A stretch of 64,000 bases of DNA from an uncultured Holdemanella sp. (GTDB lineage: Bacteria > Bacillota_I > Bacilli_A > Erysipelotrichales > Erysipelotrichaceae). Where the stretch lies: NCBI RefSeq assembly GCF_934754935.1, contig NZ_CAKVJB010000005.1:13229-77228 (forward strand). Direction: 5' to 3'. The position numbers and the translations under genes are program-made. The notes beneath the pieces are model-generated. The model saw nothing but the letters and a program-made list of their open reading frames with translations. It was not told the DNA's origin and did no database searches. Positions 1 through 8,519 of the stretch are shown here, in pieces (position 1 is the first letter of the stretch; the number at the start of each line of letters is the position of its first letter).

Positions 1-1
1 C

Positions 2-1015
2 TATTTTAAAGTTCGTGTCCCAAAAAATGAATATATTCAAAACATCATTTCATCTGTTGATTTAAAAGAAGATGTTGTTTATTCATTTTTAAAGAGAATC
101 GAATTCAACAGTGGATTCAAATATTATGTAGTGATCACACTTCGAGGTGATGCACCAAAACGAATCAAGCTGTCAAAAGATGGCGGACATCGTACAGGCG
201 TTGACTTTGGAACATCAACGATTGCGACAGTCTCAAACAACGAGGTCCATCTGGAAGAATTGGCTCCAGAATCAGCCAAATATGAAAAAGAGATCCGCCA
301 TAAGCAGAATCTGGTGGATGCCTCTATGCGAAAACATAATCCAGAAAACTATAACAAGAATGGTACAGTCAAAAAGGGAAAACATAAATGGAAGACAACA
401 AGAAGATGCAGACGTCTGAAACGGCAGATACGCGTGCTCTATCGAAAACAGTCTGCTTACATTAAGACTTCACATCATACCTTTATCAACAGAGTCGTTC
501 AGAACACAAGCAAATTCATCCTTGAGCCAATGAATTTCAAGGCTCTTCAAAAGAAATCAAAGAAGACAGAGCGTAAAGATGAGGCAACGGCTATTAAACA
601 AAAAGACGGTTCTTTGAAAATGGTGCGTAAATACAAACGTAAGAAACGTTATGGACACTCCATCAAGAACCGTTCTCCAGGTCTTATGCAGGCCGATTTA
701 AAAACAAAGGCAACACAGTATGGAATTCCATACTATGAAATAGATATTCATCAATATCGTGCTTCACAACTTCACCATGATACAGGTGAATACATCAAAC
801 CTAATTTAAGTGAAAGATTTAAAACGATTGAAGGACATAAAGTACAAAGAGATTTATATTCTGCCTTTCTAATTTGTCATACGGACGATACATTGACTGC
901 ACCTGATTTTAAAACCTGCCATCTTGACTTTCCACACTTTGTCAAGATGCAGGATACATTGATTCTAAAAATGAAAAAATGTGGACACACAATGAAACAC
1001 TGCTTTGGATTCTAG
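2..1015 (+). CDS. tnpB: TnpB-like RNA-guided nuclease, 5' partial, zinc-finger cysteines lost
   Basis: The frame is open from the left window edge, so the GTG at 131 is internal and the start lies outside; 337 residues are visible. RuvC-like motifs in order: GVDFGTSTIA (catalytic Asp at 203-205), FILEPMNF (Glu at 524-526) and VQRDLYSAF (Asp at 851-853), so the D-E-D triad looks intact. A basic bridge-helix-like region (KWKTTRRCRRLKRQIRVL) lies between motifs I and II. Where canonical TnpB has two CxxC knuckles before the last Asp, this protein reads ASQLHHDTGEYIKP and carries no Cys pair; a short C-terminal extension holds a few scattered Cys and His. In the family the protein cuts DNA beside a transposon-adjacent motif using an omega-RNA copied from the element's right end. 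An active nuclease is inferred from the triad only. Confidence 0.8.
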   Translation, partial: YFKVRVPKNEYIQNIISSVDLKEDVVYSFLKRIEFNSGFKYYVVITLRGDAPKRIKLSKDGGHRTGVDFGTSTIATVSNNEVHLEELAPESAKYEKEIRHKQNLVDASMRKHNPENYNKNGTVKKGKHKWKTTRRCRRLKRQIRVLYRKQSAYIKTSHHTFINRVVQNTSKFILEPMNFKALQKKSKKTERKDEATAIKQKDGSLKMVRKYKRKKRYGHSIKNRSPGLMQADLKTKATQYGIPYYEIDIHQYRASQLHHDTGEYIKPNLSERFKTIEGHKVQRDLYSAFLICHTDDTLTAPDFKTCHLDFPHFVKMQDTLILKMKKCGHTMKHCFGF

Positions 1016-1237
1016 CTTAAAGAATCCCTCATCTAGTTCAGGTCTTAGGCGTAAGCCCTGCTGGATGTAGTATGAGTATACAAAGTACAGTCCATATGGA
1101 TTGGAAATGCTCGAAAAACAAGAGCTATGCAAAGACTATATGCAAGGTCTAGAACCATGCTGAAAGCTTTGCGATGCTCCATTTCTCGCATTTTGAGAAA
1201 GAGAATCTCGTCATTTTAATGATGAGAGTACGTCAAC
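1016..1237 (+). ncRNA. candidate omega-RNA (TnpB guide scaffold) / IS right end
   Basis: This non-coding stretch follows the tnpB stop and is rich in short inverted repeats: GCTC/GAGC near 1109-1132, AGAC/GTCT near 1133-1150, and a 9-bp hairpin TCTCGTCAT/ATGATGAGA at 1206-1214/1219-1227. It ends GTACGTCAAC, resembling the TTCAAC-type scaffold ends of known TnpB omega-RNAs. The RNA probably begins inside the 3' end of tnpB, as in known systems. The guide would be the first ~16-20 bases of flanking DNA from 1238, which here is femAB sequence. Identity rests on position and structure, not on a covariance-model hit. Confidence 0.6.
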
Positions 1238-2259
1238 TAGAGGTCCAATCATGGATTATAAGGATAAAGAGCTTGTTCAATATTATTTTGATCAATTAAA
1301 AAAGTTAGCTAAAAAAGATCATTGTATCTTCATTAAATTTGATCCAGCTGTTCATGTTAATGATTATGATTCAAAATCATATAATATAAATAGATATAAG
1401 GAAACAGAATTATATTTAGATACATTTAAAAGCTGTAAAGCTATTCATAAAGGATATACGACAAGTATTGCGGATACAGTGCAGCCAAGATTTCAATCGA
1501 ACGTATATTCATATGAAAATATAGACGAAACATTGCCAAAACATACGAAACGTTTAATAAAGGATGCAGACCGTAGAAATGTTCAAATTATTCATGGACA
1601 AGGTGAATTACTAGATGAATTTAGCCGACTTGTAGAATTGGCGAAATCAAGAAAAGGAGTTGCGCTAAGAGATAAAGGCTATTTTAAGACGTTGTTAGAA
1701 AATTATCCTGAAGGAGGCGTTATCTTCTTAGCTACATGTAATGTATATAAATTAAATGAAGATGCAAATAAATGAAGATGCAAAAATAAAAAAGGGAAAA
1801 CTTGAAAAGGAAATTGCTCAAACTTGTGGAAATGCAAAAAAGAAATTGCATCGTTTAGAAGATCAATTGCGAAGTGTAGATAAAGATATAAAAGAATTTA
1901 AAGAAATATTTTCAGAATTTGGGCAAGAAGATCAAGACATTGCAATTGCAGGAATACTTAGTATTCAATATGGAAATACTTGTGAAATGTTATATGCAGG
2001 AATGGATGAAAGATTTAAAAAGTTCATGCCACAATATAAAGAATATGTTGAAAACTTTAAATGGGCATTTGAAAGAGGATGTCAATGGAGTAATATGGGT
2101 GGCGTAGAAGGAACTTTGGATGATGGATTAACAAAATTCAAAGACAATTTCAATCCAACAATAAATGAATTTATTGGTGAATTTGATATACCAATTTATC
2201 CAATCATGTATCGTTTAACACAAAAAGCATATAAAATATTGAAAAGTAAGCATATGTGA
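1238..2259 (+). pseudogene. femAB-family peptidyltransferase remnant, broken twice
   Basis: Two consecutive frames together encode the C-terminal half of a FemA/FemX/MurM-type aminoacyltransferase, which adds amino acids to the lipid II stem peptide. The fragment starts mid-motif (RGPIMDYKDKEL, compare the RGP(I/V)xD element of the family), includes the usual helical arm (EKEIAQTCGNAKKKLHR) and ends with YPIMYRLTQKAYKILK. Break one is the TnpB element, which separates it from its N-terminal half. Break two is a 16-bp tandem duplication (1753-1784) that stops frame one with TGA at 1773; removing one copy restores LNEDAKIKKGKL in a single frame. The ATG at 1251 is therefore an internal Met, not a start. 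Function is almost certainly lost unless a paralogue exists elsewhere. Confidence 0.85.
1753..1784 (+). repeat. 16-bp tandem duplication causing a frameshift
   Basis: TAAATGAAGATGCAAA occurs twice back to back (1753-1768 and 1769-1784). Sixteen is not a multiple of three, so the duplication shifts the femAB-like frame. It looks like a replication-slippage event. Confidence 0.95.
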
Positions 2260-2270
2260 TAATTATTTTA

Positions 2271-2300
2271 TTGACAATCATTTTATTTTATGTTTATAAT
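2271..2300 (+). promoter_or_regulatory. sigma-A promoter of rpmH
   Basis: TTGACA (2271-2276) and TATAAT (2295-2300) match both consensus hexamers, with an 18-bp spacer. The start site would be near 2307, leaving a leader of about 50 bases to rpmH. It lies just after the femAB pseudogene stop. Confidence 0.88.
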
Positions 2301-2358
2301 GTTTGAGCAATCTTATTTGAAAATTTAGAAGAAGAAAAGACTGAGAGGTGTAATCAAG

Positions 2359-2493
2359 ATGAAAAGAACATATCAGCCAAGTAAGAGAAAACACCAAAAA
2401 GTTCATGGTTTCCGTGCTCGTATGGCAACTGTTGGTGGACGTAACGTTCTTTCTAGAAGAAGAGCGAAAGGCAGAAAGGTTTTATCCGCATAG
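2359..2493 (+). CDS. rpmH: 50S ribosomal protein L34
   Basis: A 44-residue, very basic protein beginning MKRTYQPSKRK and ending GRKVLSA, diagnostic for L34, a small subunit-stabilising protein of the large ribosomal subunit. GAGAGGTG lies 8-15 bases before the ATG. The gene has its own consensus promoter and is followed by a short hairpin terminator before rnpA, an order conserved beside the replication origin in most bacteria. In many Firmicutes dnaA lies immediately upstream; here that place holds the broken femAB gene and the TnpB element. Confidence 0.98.
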   Translation: MKRTYQPSKRKHQKVHGFRARMATVGGRNVLSRRRAKGRKVLSA

Positions 2494-2518
2494 AAATCAC
2501 CTGCTAGGTGATTTTTTT
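2494..2518 (+). terminator. terminator/attenuator between rpmH and rnpA
   Basis: A 9-bp stem AAATCACCT (2494-2502) and AGGTGATTT (2506-2514) with a 3-base loop is followed by a T run. It begins right after the rpmH stop and probably lets only part of the transcripts reach rnpA. Confidence 0.85.
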
Positions 2519-2537
2519 GTCTGGATAGGGAAATGAC

Positions 2538-2879
2538 ATGAAAAAAGAGTTTCGTGTATTAAAAAACTATGAGTTTTCTTCCATCATCCAGAATCGACAA
2601 TTTGTTAAGTCGTCGTCATTTGTTTGTTATTTTCAAAAACGAAAATTGGACCATGCAAGAGTCGGAATCAGTGTTGGCAAAAAATTAGGAAATGCGGTTT
2701 GTCGAAATAAAGTAAAAAGACAACTTCGTAGTATTGTAGATGACGTATTTACCTTTGAAGAGGGATATGATGTTATTATTATAGTTCGACCTGCCTACGC
2801 GAATAAATCGTTTGAAGAAAATAAAAATGAAATGAAAGAAAATCAAAATCGGATAAATAAAAGATTTTTGAAAAAGTAG
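2538..2879 (+). CDS. rnpA: ribonuclease P protein component
   Basis: The 113-residue basic protein is the normal size for RnpA, which helps the catalytic RNase P RNA process the 5' ends of tRNA precursors. Visible signatures are the N-terminal FRVLKNYEFSSIIQ, the central ARVGISVGKKLGNAV and the RNA-binding box RNKVKRQLR, followed by the YDVIIIVRP strand. The gene lies between rpmH and yidC in the canonical order and ends 11 bases before yidC, so it is probably cotranscribed with yidC and khpB. The C-terminal tail is rich in Lys, Asn and Glu. Confidence 0.97.
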   Translation: MKKEFRVLKNYEFSSIIQNRQFVKSSSFVCYFQKRKLDHARVGISVGKKLGNAVCRNKVKRQLRSIVDDVFTFEEGYDVIIIVRPAYANKSFEENKNEMKENQNRINKRFLKK

Positions 2880-2890
2880 AGGAATAAAAA

Positions 2891-3883
2891 ATGAAACAAT
2901 TTTTGCAGAAAAAAGCAAAATTGGTCTTTCTATGTATGTTGGTATTATTAACATGTACGGCTTGTGCAAATCCAAGAGGTAGAGATGGAAAAACATTAGC
3001 AGACCAAATTATTGCAAGTGAAGAGACAACAATTGATGCAAGCAAAATCAATTACAAAGACATTTCTGATAAAGAATTAAAGAAAGAAATTAAAAAGAAT
3101 ATTAAAGATGGACAATATACAATTCAACCAACAACTTTTAAAGATTCTATGTCAAAAGGATGGTTTGAAGGTTTAATTGTTTGGCCAATCGCACAAATTA
3201 TCAACTTAATTTCTTCAAAGACAGATGCAGGTGTAGGTATTATTTTAACTACATTGTTGATTCAGATGTTAGTATTTGTATTTACACGTAAATCACAAAT
3301 GTCTACACAAAGAATGCAGGAAATTCAACCTGAAATTCAAAAAATCCAAAATAAATATAAAGATAAAACAGATGAGCGTTCTAAAATGCAGATGGCTCAG
3401 GAAATGCAAAATTTTTATCAAAAATATGATATTCATCCATTTGGTTCAATGTTGATTACTTTCATTCAGTTACCAATCATGATGGGTATGTATTATGCGA
3501 CAATGCGTTCTGTAAGCGTTGTGAGCGGAAGCTTTATGGGTATTTCTTTAGCGGGTACTCCACTTGATGGATTTAAAGCTTTAGATATCGCATATATCGC
3601 AATTTATGTATTAATGGTTATTTTCTATATTGTTTCAATGAAATTACCTCAATGGTTGAAGAAATGGCAAGATAAGAAAGATAACGTTAAAGTTAAAAAA
3701 TATGCACAAGAAGAAACAAATCCAATGGCTAACAGTATGAATATGTCAGTGTACTTCATGACAGCTATGATTTGTGTTATGTATATTTCATGGCCAATGG
3801 CAATGTCATTCTATTGGTTAGTATCAAGTGTAATTCGTGTATGTCAATCATTGATCCTACACCAAGTTATGAATAAAAAGTAG
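2891..3883 (+). CDS. yidC: membrane protein insertase YidC/Oxa1 (lipoprotein form)
   Basis: YidC inserts and folds membrane proteins, alone or with SecYEG. The 330-residue protein begins with a signal sequence ending in a lipobox-like LTCTAC, so Cys25 is the likely lipid-modified residue, as in Gram-positive SpoIIIJ/YidC1. Hydrophobic segments near residues 98-125, 190-212, 235-255 and 288-325 form the five-helix core. A long charged coiled-coil loop (TQRMQEIQPEIQKIQNKYKD) sits between the first two. The gene is 9 bases upstream of khpB; yidC-khpB is the classical spoIIIJ-jag pair. Confidence 0.95.
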   Translation: MKQFLQKKAKLVFLCMLVLLTCTACANPRGRDGKTLADQIIASEETTIDASKINYKDISDKELKKEIKKNIKDGQYTIQPTTFKDSMSKGWFEGLIVWPIAQIINLISSKTDAGVGIILTTLLIQMLVFVFTRKSQMSTQRMQEIQPEIQKIQNKYKDKTDERSKMQMAQEMQNFYQKYDIHPFGSMLITFIQLPIMMGMYYATMRSVSVVSGSFMGISLAGTPLDGFKALDIAYIAIYVLMVIFYIVSMKLPQWLKKWQDKKDNVKVKKYAQEETNPMANSMNMSVYFMTAMICVMYISWPMAMSFYWLVSSVIRVCQSLILHQVMNKK

Positions 3884-3892
3884 GTAATACAT

Positions 3893-4519
3893 ATGGAATT
3901 CGAAAAATTTACTGGGAAAACTTTAGATGAAGCTTTAAACTCTGCATGTAACGCAAAGGGATGCACAAAAGAAGAACTTCATTATGAAGTTACAGAAGAA
4001 AAAAGTGGTTTTTTAGGAATTGGAAAAACAATTGAAATTGAAGTATATTGCCAAAAAGATATTGAAGATTTCATTAAATCATATATTCAAACCTATTTTG
4101 ACAATGCAGAATTAGATGGAACTGTTGAAATTGAAAATGATCATGGTTTCTATCGCATTACTGTAAATACAAAGAACAATGCGATTATGATTGGTAAAGC
4201 TGGTAAGTCTTTACAAGCATTCAATCGTTTGGTAAAAGCAGCCGTTAGTGCAGCATTCAAAAAACGTGTTGGCCTATTAATCGATGTAAATGGTTATAAG
4301 GAAGAAAGATACGAAAAAATTTGTAAAATGGCAGTTCGCGTCGCAAAAGATGTGCGTCGTACAAAAGTAGATGCCGTATTAGATCCAATGCCAGCCGATG
4401 AAAGAAAGGCAATTCACAATGCTTTAGCAGGAATGAATGATATTTCTACTAAGAGTGAAGGTGAAGGCGAAGGACGTCGTTTACACATTTTATATACACC
4501 AGGAAAAGATGAAGAATAA
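3893..4519 (+). CDS. khpB: RNA-binding protein KhpB/Jag (Jag-N, KH, R3H)
   Basis: The 208-residue protein shows three parts: an N-terminal Jag domain with KSGFLGIGKT (residues 1-50), a KH-type domain with AIMIGKAGKSLQAFNRLV (about 100-125), and an R3H domain (DPMPADERKAIHNAL, about 163-180) ending in the characteristic EGEGRRLHILY. KhpB works with KhpA as an sRNA chaperone affecting cell elongation and wall synthesis. Expression is probably from the rpmH-rnpA-yidC transcript, and a terminator overlaps its stop codon. In many Firmicutes mnmE and mnmG come next; here pth and mfd follow instead. Confidence 0.95.
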   Translation: MEFEKFTGKTLDEALNSACNAKGCTKEELHYEVTEEKSGFLGIGKTIEIEVYCQKDIEDFIKSYIQTYFDNAELDGTVEIENDHGFYRITVNTKNNAIMIGKAGKSLQAFNRLVKAAVSAAFKKRVGLLIDVNGYKEERYEKICKMAVRVAKDVRRTKVDAVLDPMPADERKAIHNALAGMNDISTKSEGEGEGRRLHILYTPGKDEE

Positions 4520-4541
4520 CGGGATTATCCCGTTATTTTTT
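4517..4541 (+). terminator. terminator after khpB
   Basis: TAACGGGA (4517-4524) and TCCCGTTA (4528-4535) form an 8-bp stem with a 3-base loop, followed by T6. The stem overlaps the khpB TAA stop. Confidence 0.9.
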
Positions 4542-4559
4542 TGAAGGAGGATTTTTTTC

Positions 4560-5120
4560 ATGAAAATTATTATCGGATTAGGAAATATCGGAAGAGAATA
4601 CGAAAATACACGTCATAATGCAGGATTTATGGCCATCGATAAATTGGCACAAATGCTAGAAATGGATTTTAATCAGGAAAAGTTTTCAGCTTATTTTGCG
4701 AAAAAGAAAATTGATGGAGAAGATATTATTTTATTAAAACCAACCACATATATGAATAATAGTGGTATTGCTCTAAGACAATGCATGGATTTCTATAAAG
4801 TATCATCAGAAGATATTCTTGTGTTATATGATGATATGGATATGCCTGTTGGAAAACTTCGTTTGCGCCAAAAAGGCAGTGCCGGAGGCCATAATGGAAT
4901 CAAAAGTATAATTTCTCATATTGGTACGCAAGAATTTGATCGTATTCGCATAGGTATTGGAAAAGATAAATTGATTCCCGTTGTAGATTGGGTATTAGGA
5001 AAATTTCCTCAAGAACAACAAGATGATTTAAACCATGCTTTAGAGCAGGCCGCAAAAGCAGCTAAATTTTCAATTAAACACTCTTTTAGTGATACGATGA
5101 ATAGGTATAATAAAAAGTAG
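4560..5120 (+). CDS. pth: peptidyl-tRNA hydrolase
   Basis: Pth releases peptides from peptidyl-tRNA that has dropped off ribosomes. At 186 residues it has family length. Signatures: GLGNIGREYENTRHNAGF with catalytic His19 and Asn9, LLKPTTYMNNSG (about 60-71), and LYDDMDMPVGKLRLRQKGSAGGHNG with the catalytic Asp (about 90-115). A GAAGGAGG site lies 8-15 bases before the ATG. It ends 12 bases before the mfd start, and the pth-mfd-rqcP order is the same as in Bacillus, so it is cotranscribed with mfd. Confidence 0.97.
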   Translation: MKIIIGLGNIGREYENTRHNAGFMAIDKLAQMLEMDFNQEKFSAYFAKKKIDGEDIILLKPTTYMNNSGIALRQCMDFYKVSSEDILVLYDDMDMPVGKLRLRQKGSAGGHNGIKSIISHIGTQEFDRIRIGIGKDKLIPVVDWVLGKFPQEQQDDLNHALEQAAKAAKFSIKHSFSDTMNRYNKK

Positions 5121-5132
5121 AAGGTGATATTC

Positions 5133-8100
5133 TTGAAAGAGACAATATTAAATAAACTACAAGACAATCCTATCGTTCAACAAATGCTTCAATTTGGAAA
5201 TAATATAGGAAACTTACTTCCAAACGAAGAAGCATTGTGTTTAGCTAGTGCGTTTATGCAAGATAAACAAACAAGGATTGTAGTTAAAAAGAATCGCTAT
5301 GAAGCGCAACAACTCTATCAAAGATTGAAGCCACTTATTGATGATACATTATTATTTGTGATGGAAGAATCTTTACGAGTTCAAGCCATTGCTTCAAGTC
5401 CAGAAGATAAACAAGAACAACTCTATGTATTAACACAGCTGGTAAAAGAAGATAAGCCACGTATTATTATATGTAATACGGCGGCCTTTTTCCGTTATTT
5501 ACCCGATAAAGAATTATTTAGAAGTCTTTGTTTCAAATTTGAAGTCGATCAAGAAATCACAATGACTGAATTGAAACAAAAACTAAATCGAGCAGGATAT
5601 ACCAAAGTAAATTATGTAGATCGTCCATGCACATACGCAAGTCGTGGTGGGATTGTGGATGTATATTGTCTTGAATATGACCATCCGATTCGTATTGAAT
5701 TTTTTGATACAGTCATTGAATCCATCCGAATCTTTCATGAAGAGACACAAAGAACCATTGAAACAATTGATTCTGTATTTATTAATCCAGCTACAGATTT
5801 ATTATTTACAGATGATCAGATTGAGTTTCTACAAAATGAAATTGATTCTGAACTAGAAAAACAACATGAAAAACTCATTCAAGATGATTATGATTTCTTA
5901 TTGGATTATATTGAAAAAGATAAAATTGCTTTAGAAAATTATGATATAGATCCGCATTTATATATTTATTTTAGTTATTTAAAGGCAAACCAATTTATGG
6001 ATTATGTGAGTGGTCATATTATTTTTTCAAGTCAGGAAGAAGTAGAAAATGGATATAAAAAATTAAATGAAGAAACCATTTCATTCATACAAGAAATGGT
6101 TGAATCCCATCAATACTTACCTTCATATAGTATGTTTCATGATGTATTCACATTTGAAAAAGAACATAACATTCAGATGTTCCATGATTTCATGGATTTT
6201 AAAAATCCAATTTTTTCAAAAATAGAGACACTTGAAAAATCAGATCAGCCATTGATTCAAATTTTAGAGAATTTAAAAGGAAATACAATCTATATTTCAT
6301 TGGACAAAGAGCATACTAAGAAGGTGGAAGAAGCTTTAAAAGCGTATTCGATTCATAGGAATATCACATTTATAGAAGATGATTTTTATGAAGGCTTCAT
6401 GTATGAAGATATTTCTGTGTATACCCAGCAAGAATTATTTCACCGTCCAAGCCAGATCAAAAGGTATCAGAAAACATTTAAACAAGGACAAGTTTTACAA
6501 AATATTCTTGAACTAGAACCAAACGATTATGTTGTGCATGAACAATATGGTATTGGTCAATATGTTGGAATCACAACAAGAAAGATAAAAGGAAAAACCT
6601 TAGATTATTTGCATGTTATATATAATGGTGGAGACGAACTATTTGTACCACTATCACAATTTCAGCTTGTAAGAAAATATGTATCTAAAGAAGGGGTAGG
6701 TATAAAGCTATCTCAATTAGGCTCAAATAAGTGGAAAAAAACAAAAGAAAAAGTTTCTAAAAAGGTTGAAGAAATTGCAGCTCGTTTGGTTGAATTATAT
6801 GCGAAACGAAATGAAGATATTGGATTTGCGTTTAGTAAAGATGATGATCTACAAAAAGAATTTGAGGATGCCTTTGAATATGAGGCAACGCCAGATCAAA
6901 TAAGAGCAACCGAAGAAATTAAAAGAGAAATGGAAAAACCAAAACCAATGGATCATTTACTTTGTGGAGATGTTGGATTTGGAAAAACTGAAGTTGCGAT
7001 GCGTGCAGCATTCAAGGCAATTTCCAACAACAAACAAGTGGCATTATTATGTCCAACAACCATTTTATCTATGCAGCACTACCAAACATTTGTTAAAAGA
7101 TTTGAAAATGTGGGAGCTAATATTCGTGTTGTGAATCGTTTTGTAGCGACAAAAGAAATAAGTAAGATAAAAAAAGAATTAGCCGAAGGCCAAGTAGATA
7201 TTATTATTGGTACTCATAAATTGTTGAATAAATCTTTCCAATATAAAAATCTCGGTCTATTGATTATTGATGAAGAACAACGTTTTGGTGTAGAACATAA
7301 AGAAAGAATTAAAGAGATGAAAAATGCGATCGACGTTTTATCTTTAAGTGCAACACCTATACCAAGAACTCTACAGATGTCTTTGATTGGAGTACGTACA
7401 ATTTCACAATTAAATACACCTCCTTTGCATCGTCATCCGATTCAAACGTATGTGATGGAAAATCGAAAAAGCGTTGTCAAAGAAATTATTCAAAGAGAAT
7501 TATCACGTGGAGGACAAGTATTCTATTTATACAATCATGTTTCAAACATCTATTCTGTAGCTAAAAATATTCAAAGTATGTTTCCGGACGCAAAAGTGGC
7601 CGTAGCGCATGGTCGTATGGAAAAAAATGATATTGAACAAACTATGATTGATTTTGAGCAAGAGAAATATCAAATTTTAGTATGCACGACAATTATTGAA
7701 ACAGGACTCGATATTGCGAATGCGAACACAATGATTATTGATGATGCGGATCGTTTTGGATTATCGCAATTGTATCAGATACGAGGTCGTGTAGGTCGTC
7801 GTGAAAAAATCGCATATTGTTATTTATTAGTGCAGCCACAAAAAGAATTAACAGAGCAAGCCCATAAAAGATTAAAAGCTATCAAAGAATTTACATCTTT
7901 AGGTAGTGGTTATAAAGTAGCTATGCGAGATTTAACGATTCGTGGAGCTGGAGATATGCTTGGTCCTCAACAAGCTGGATTTATTGACGATGTTGGTTTG
8001 GATTTATATCTTGAAATGTTGGCAAGTGCCATTAAAGAAAAACAAGGTAAGCCAATCGAAAAAAAGAAAAATGATAAAGTAGCTCAAGTGCAATTATCGG

Positions 8101-8519
8101 GATATATACCTGAAAAATTCACGGATAATGATGGAGATAAATTAGAAATTTATCAACATATCAAAAAAACAGAGAGTCTTGCTGAATTGATTGAATATGA
8201 AAAGCGTGTGGAAGACTTATTTGGACATATTCCAAATGAAGTAAAACAATTGTTTGAACAGAAAAAATTGGATTTCTTTGTGAATCGAGAAGGTGTTGAA
8301 TCATTAAAAGAAACAGAAGATGTTGTTACTATCACTATGAGTAAAGAATGGTCAAAGAATTGTGATGGTGTAAAACTATTTGGGGCCATCAATGACATTA
8401 GTCGAAAGATCAATTTGAAATTAGAAGATGGAAAAATTAAAATTATGATTTCAAAACGCTTGAAGAAACATATTGAATTGATGATGCAGGTGATTGATAA
8501 ATTAGAAGGAGAATTTTGA
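5133..8519 (+). CDS. mfd: transcription-repair coupling factor Mfd
   Basis: Mfd is the translocase that removes stalled RNA polymerase and recruits UvrA. The 1128-residue protein has the UvrB-like N-terminal modules, the RNA-polymerase-interacting domain (EPNDYVVHEQYGIGQYVGI, about 465-485), RecG-like motor motifs (Walker A LLCGDVGFGKTE near 607-618, DEEQRFG near 713, SATPIPRTLQ, QIRGRVGR) and the C-terminal TRCF domain. I chose TTG at 5133 because AAGGTG (5121-5126) lies 6 bases upstream; the in-frame GTG at 5124 falls inside that Shine-Dalgarno. The stop overlaps the next ATG (TGATG), indicating coupling to rqcP. Confidence 0.96.
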   Translation: MKETILNKLQDNPIVQQMLQFGNNIGNLLPNEEALCLASAFMQDKQTRIVVKKNRYEAQQLYQRLKPLIDDTLLFVMEESLRVQAIASSPEDKQEQLYVLTQLVKEDKPRIIICNTAAFFRYLPDKELFRSLCFKFEVDQEITMTELKQKLNRAGYTKVNYVDRPCTYASRGGIVDVYCLEYDHPIRIEFFDTVIESIRIFHEETQRTIETIDSVFINPATDLLFTDDQIEFLQNEIDSELEKQHEKLIQDDYDFLLDYIEKDKIALENYDIDPHLYIYFSYLKANQFMDYVSGHIIFSSQEEVENGYKKLNEETISFIQEMVESHQYLPSYSMFHDVFTFEKEHNIQMFHDFMDFKNPIFSKIETLEKSDQPLIQILENLKGNTIYISLDKEHTKKVEEALKAYSIHRNITFIEDDFYEGFMYEDISVYTQQELFHRPSQIKRYQKTFKQGQVLQNILELEPNDYVVHEQYGIGQYVGITTRKIKGKTLDYLHVIYNGGDELFVPLSQFQLVRKYVSKEGVGIKLSQLGSNKWKKTKEKVSKKVEEIAARLVELYAKRNEDIGFAFSKDDDLQKEFEDAFEYEATPDQIRATEEIKREMEKPKPMDHLLCGDVGFGKTEVAMRAAFKAISNNKQVALLCPTTILSMQHYQTFVKRFENVGANIRVVNRFVATKEISKIKKELAEGQVDIIIGTHKLLNKSFQYKNLGLLIIDEEQRFGVEHKERIKEMKNAIDVLSLSATPIPRTLQMSLIGVRTISQLNTPPLHRHPIQTYVMENRKSVVKEIIQRELSRGGQVFYLYNHVSNIYSVAKNIQSMFPDAKVAVAHGRMEKNDIEQTMIDFEQEKYQILVCTTIIETGLDIANANTMIIDDADRFGLSQLYQIRGRVGRREKIAYCYLLVQPQKELTEQAHKRLKAIKEFTSLGSGYKVAMRDLTIRGAGDMLGPQQAGFIDDVGLDLYLEMLASAIKEKQGKPIEKKKNDKVAQVQLSGYIPEKFTDNDGDKLEIYQHIKKTESLAELIEYEKRVEDLFGHIPNEVKQLFEQKKLDFFVNREGVESLKETEDVVTITMSKEWSKNCDGVKLFGAINDISRKINLKLEDGKIKIMISKRLKKHIELMMQVIDKLEGEF

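Larger units (their letters stand above)
1..1237 (+). mobile_element. IS200/IS605-type tnpB element, left end outside window
   Basis: The segment holds the 3' part of a tnpB gene followed by about 220 bases of structured non-coding DNA that ends in a hairpin (1206-1227) and GTACGTCAAC. That is the layout of an IS605-family right end, where a subterminal hairpin sits just before the cleavage site. Directly after 1237 the reading frame of a femAB-like gene appears mid-domain, which fixes the right boundary to within a few bases. No tnpA is visible; it could lie left of the window or be absent (IS1341 style). The exact end base is inferred from where host-gene homology resumes. Confidence 0.72.

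Noticed and set aside
147..419. 90-codon frame inside tnpB
   Set aside because: It is out of frame with the RuvC-bearing TnpB sequence and has no support of its own.
1251..1775. Treating the femAB segment as a new gene starting at ATG 1251
   Set aside because: The codons just before it (RGPI) continue the family motif, there is no ribosome site, and the frame is broken by the duplication; it is a gene remnant.
2685..3051. Minus-strand frames opposite rnpA and yidC
   Set aside because: They lie antisense to two firmly identified genes, lack ribosome sites and are Phe/Ile-rich mirror translations.
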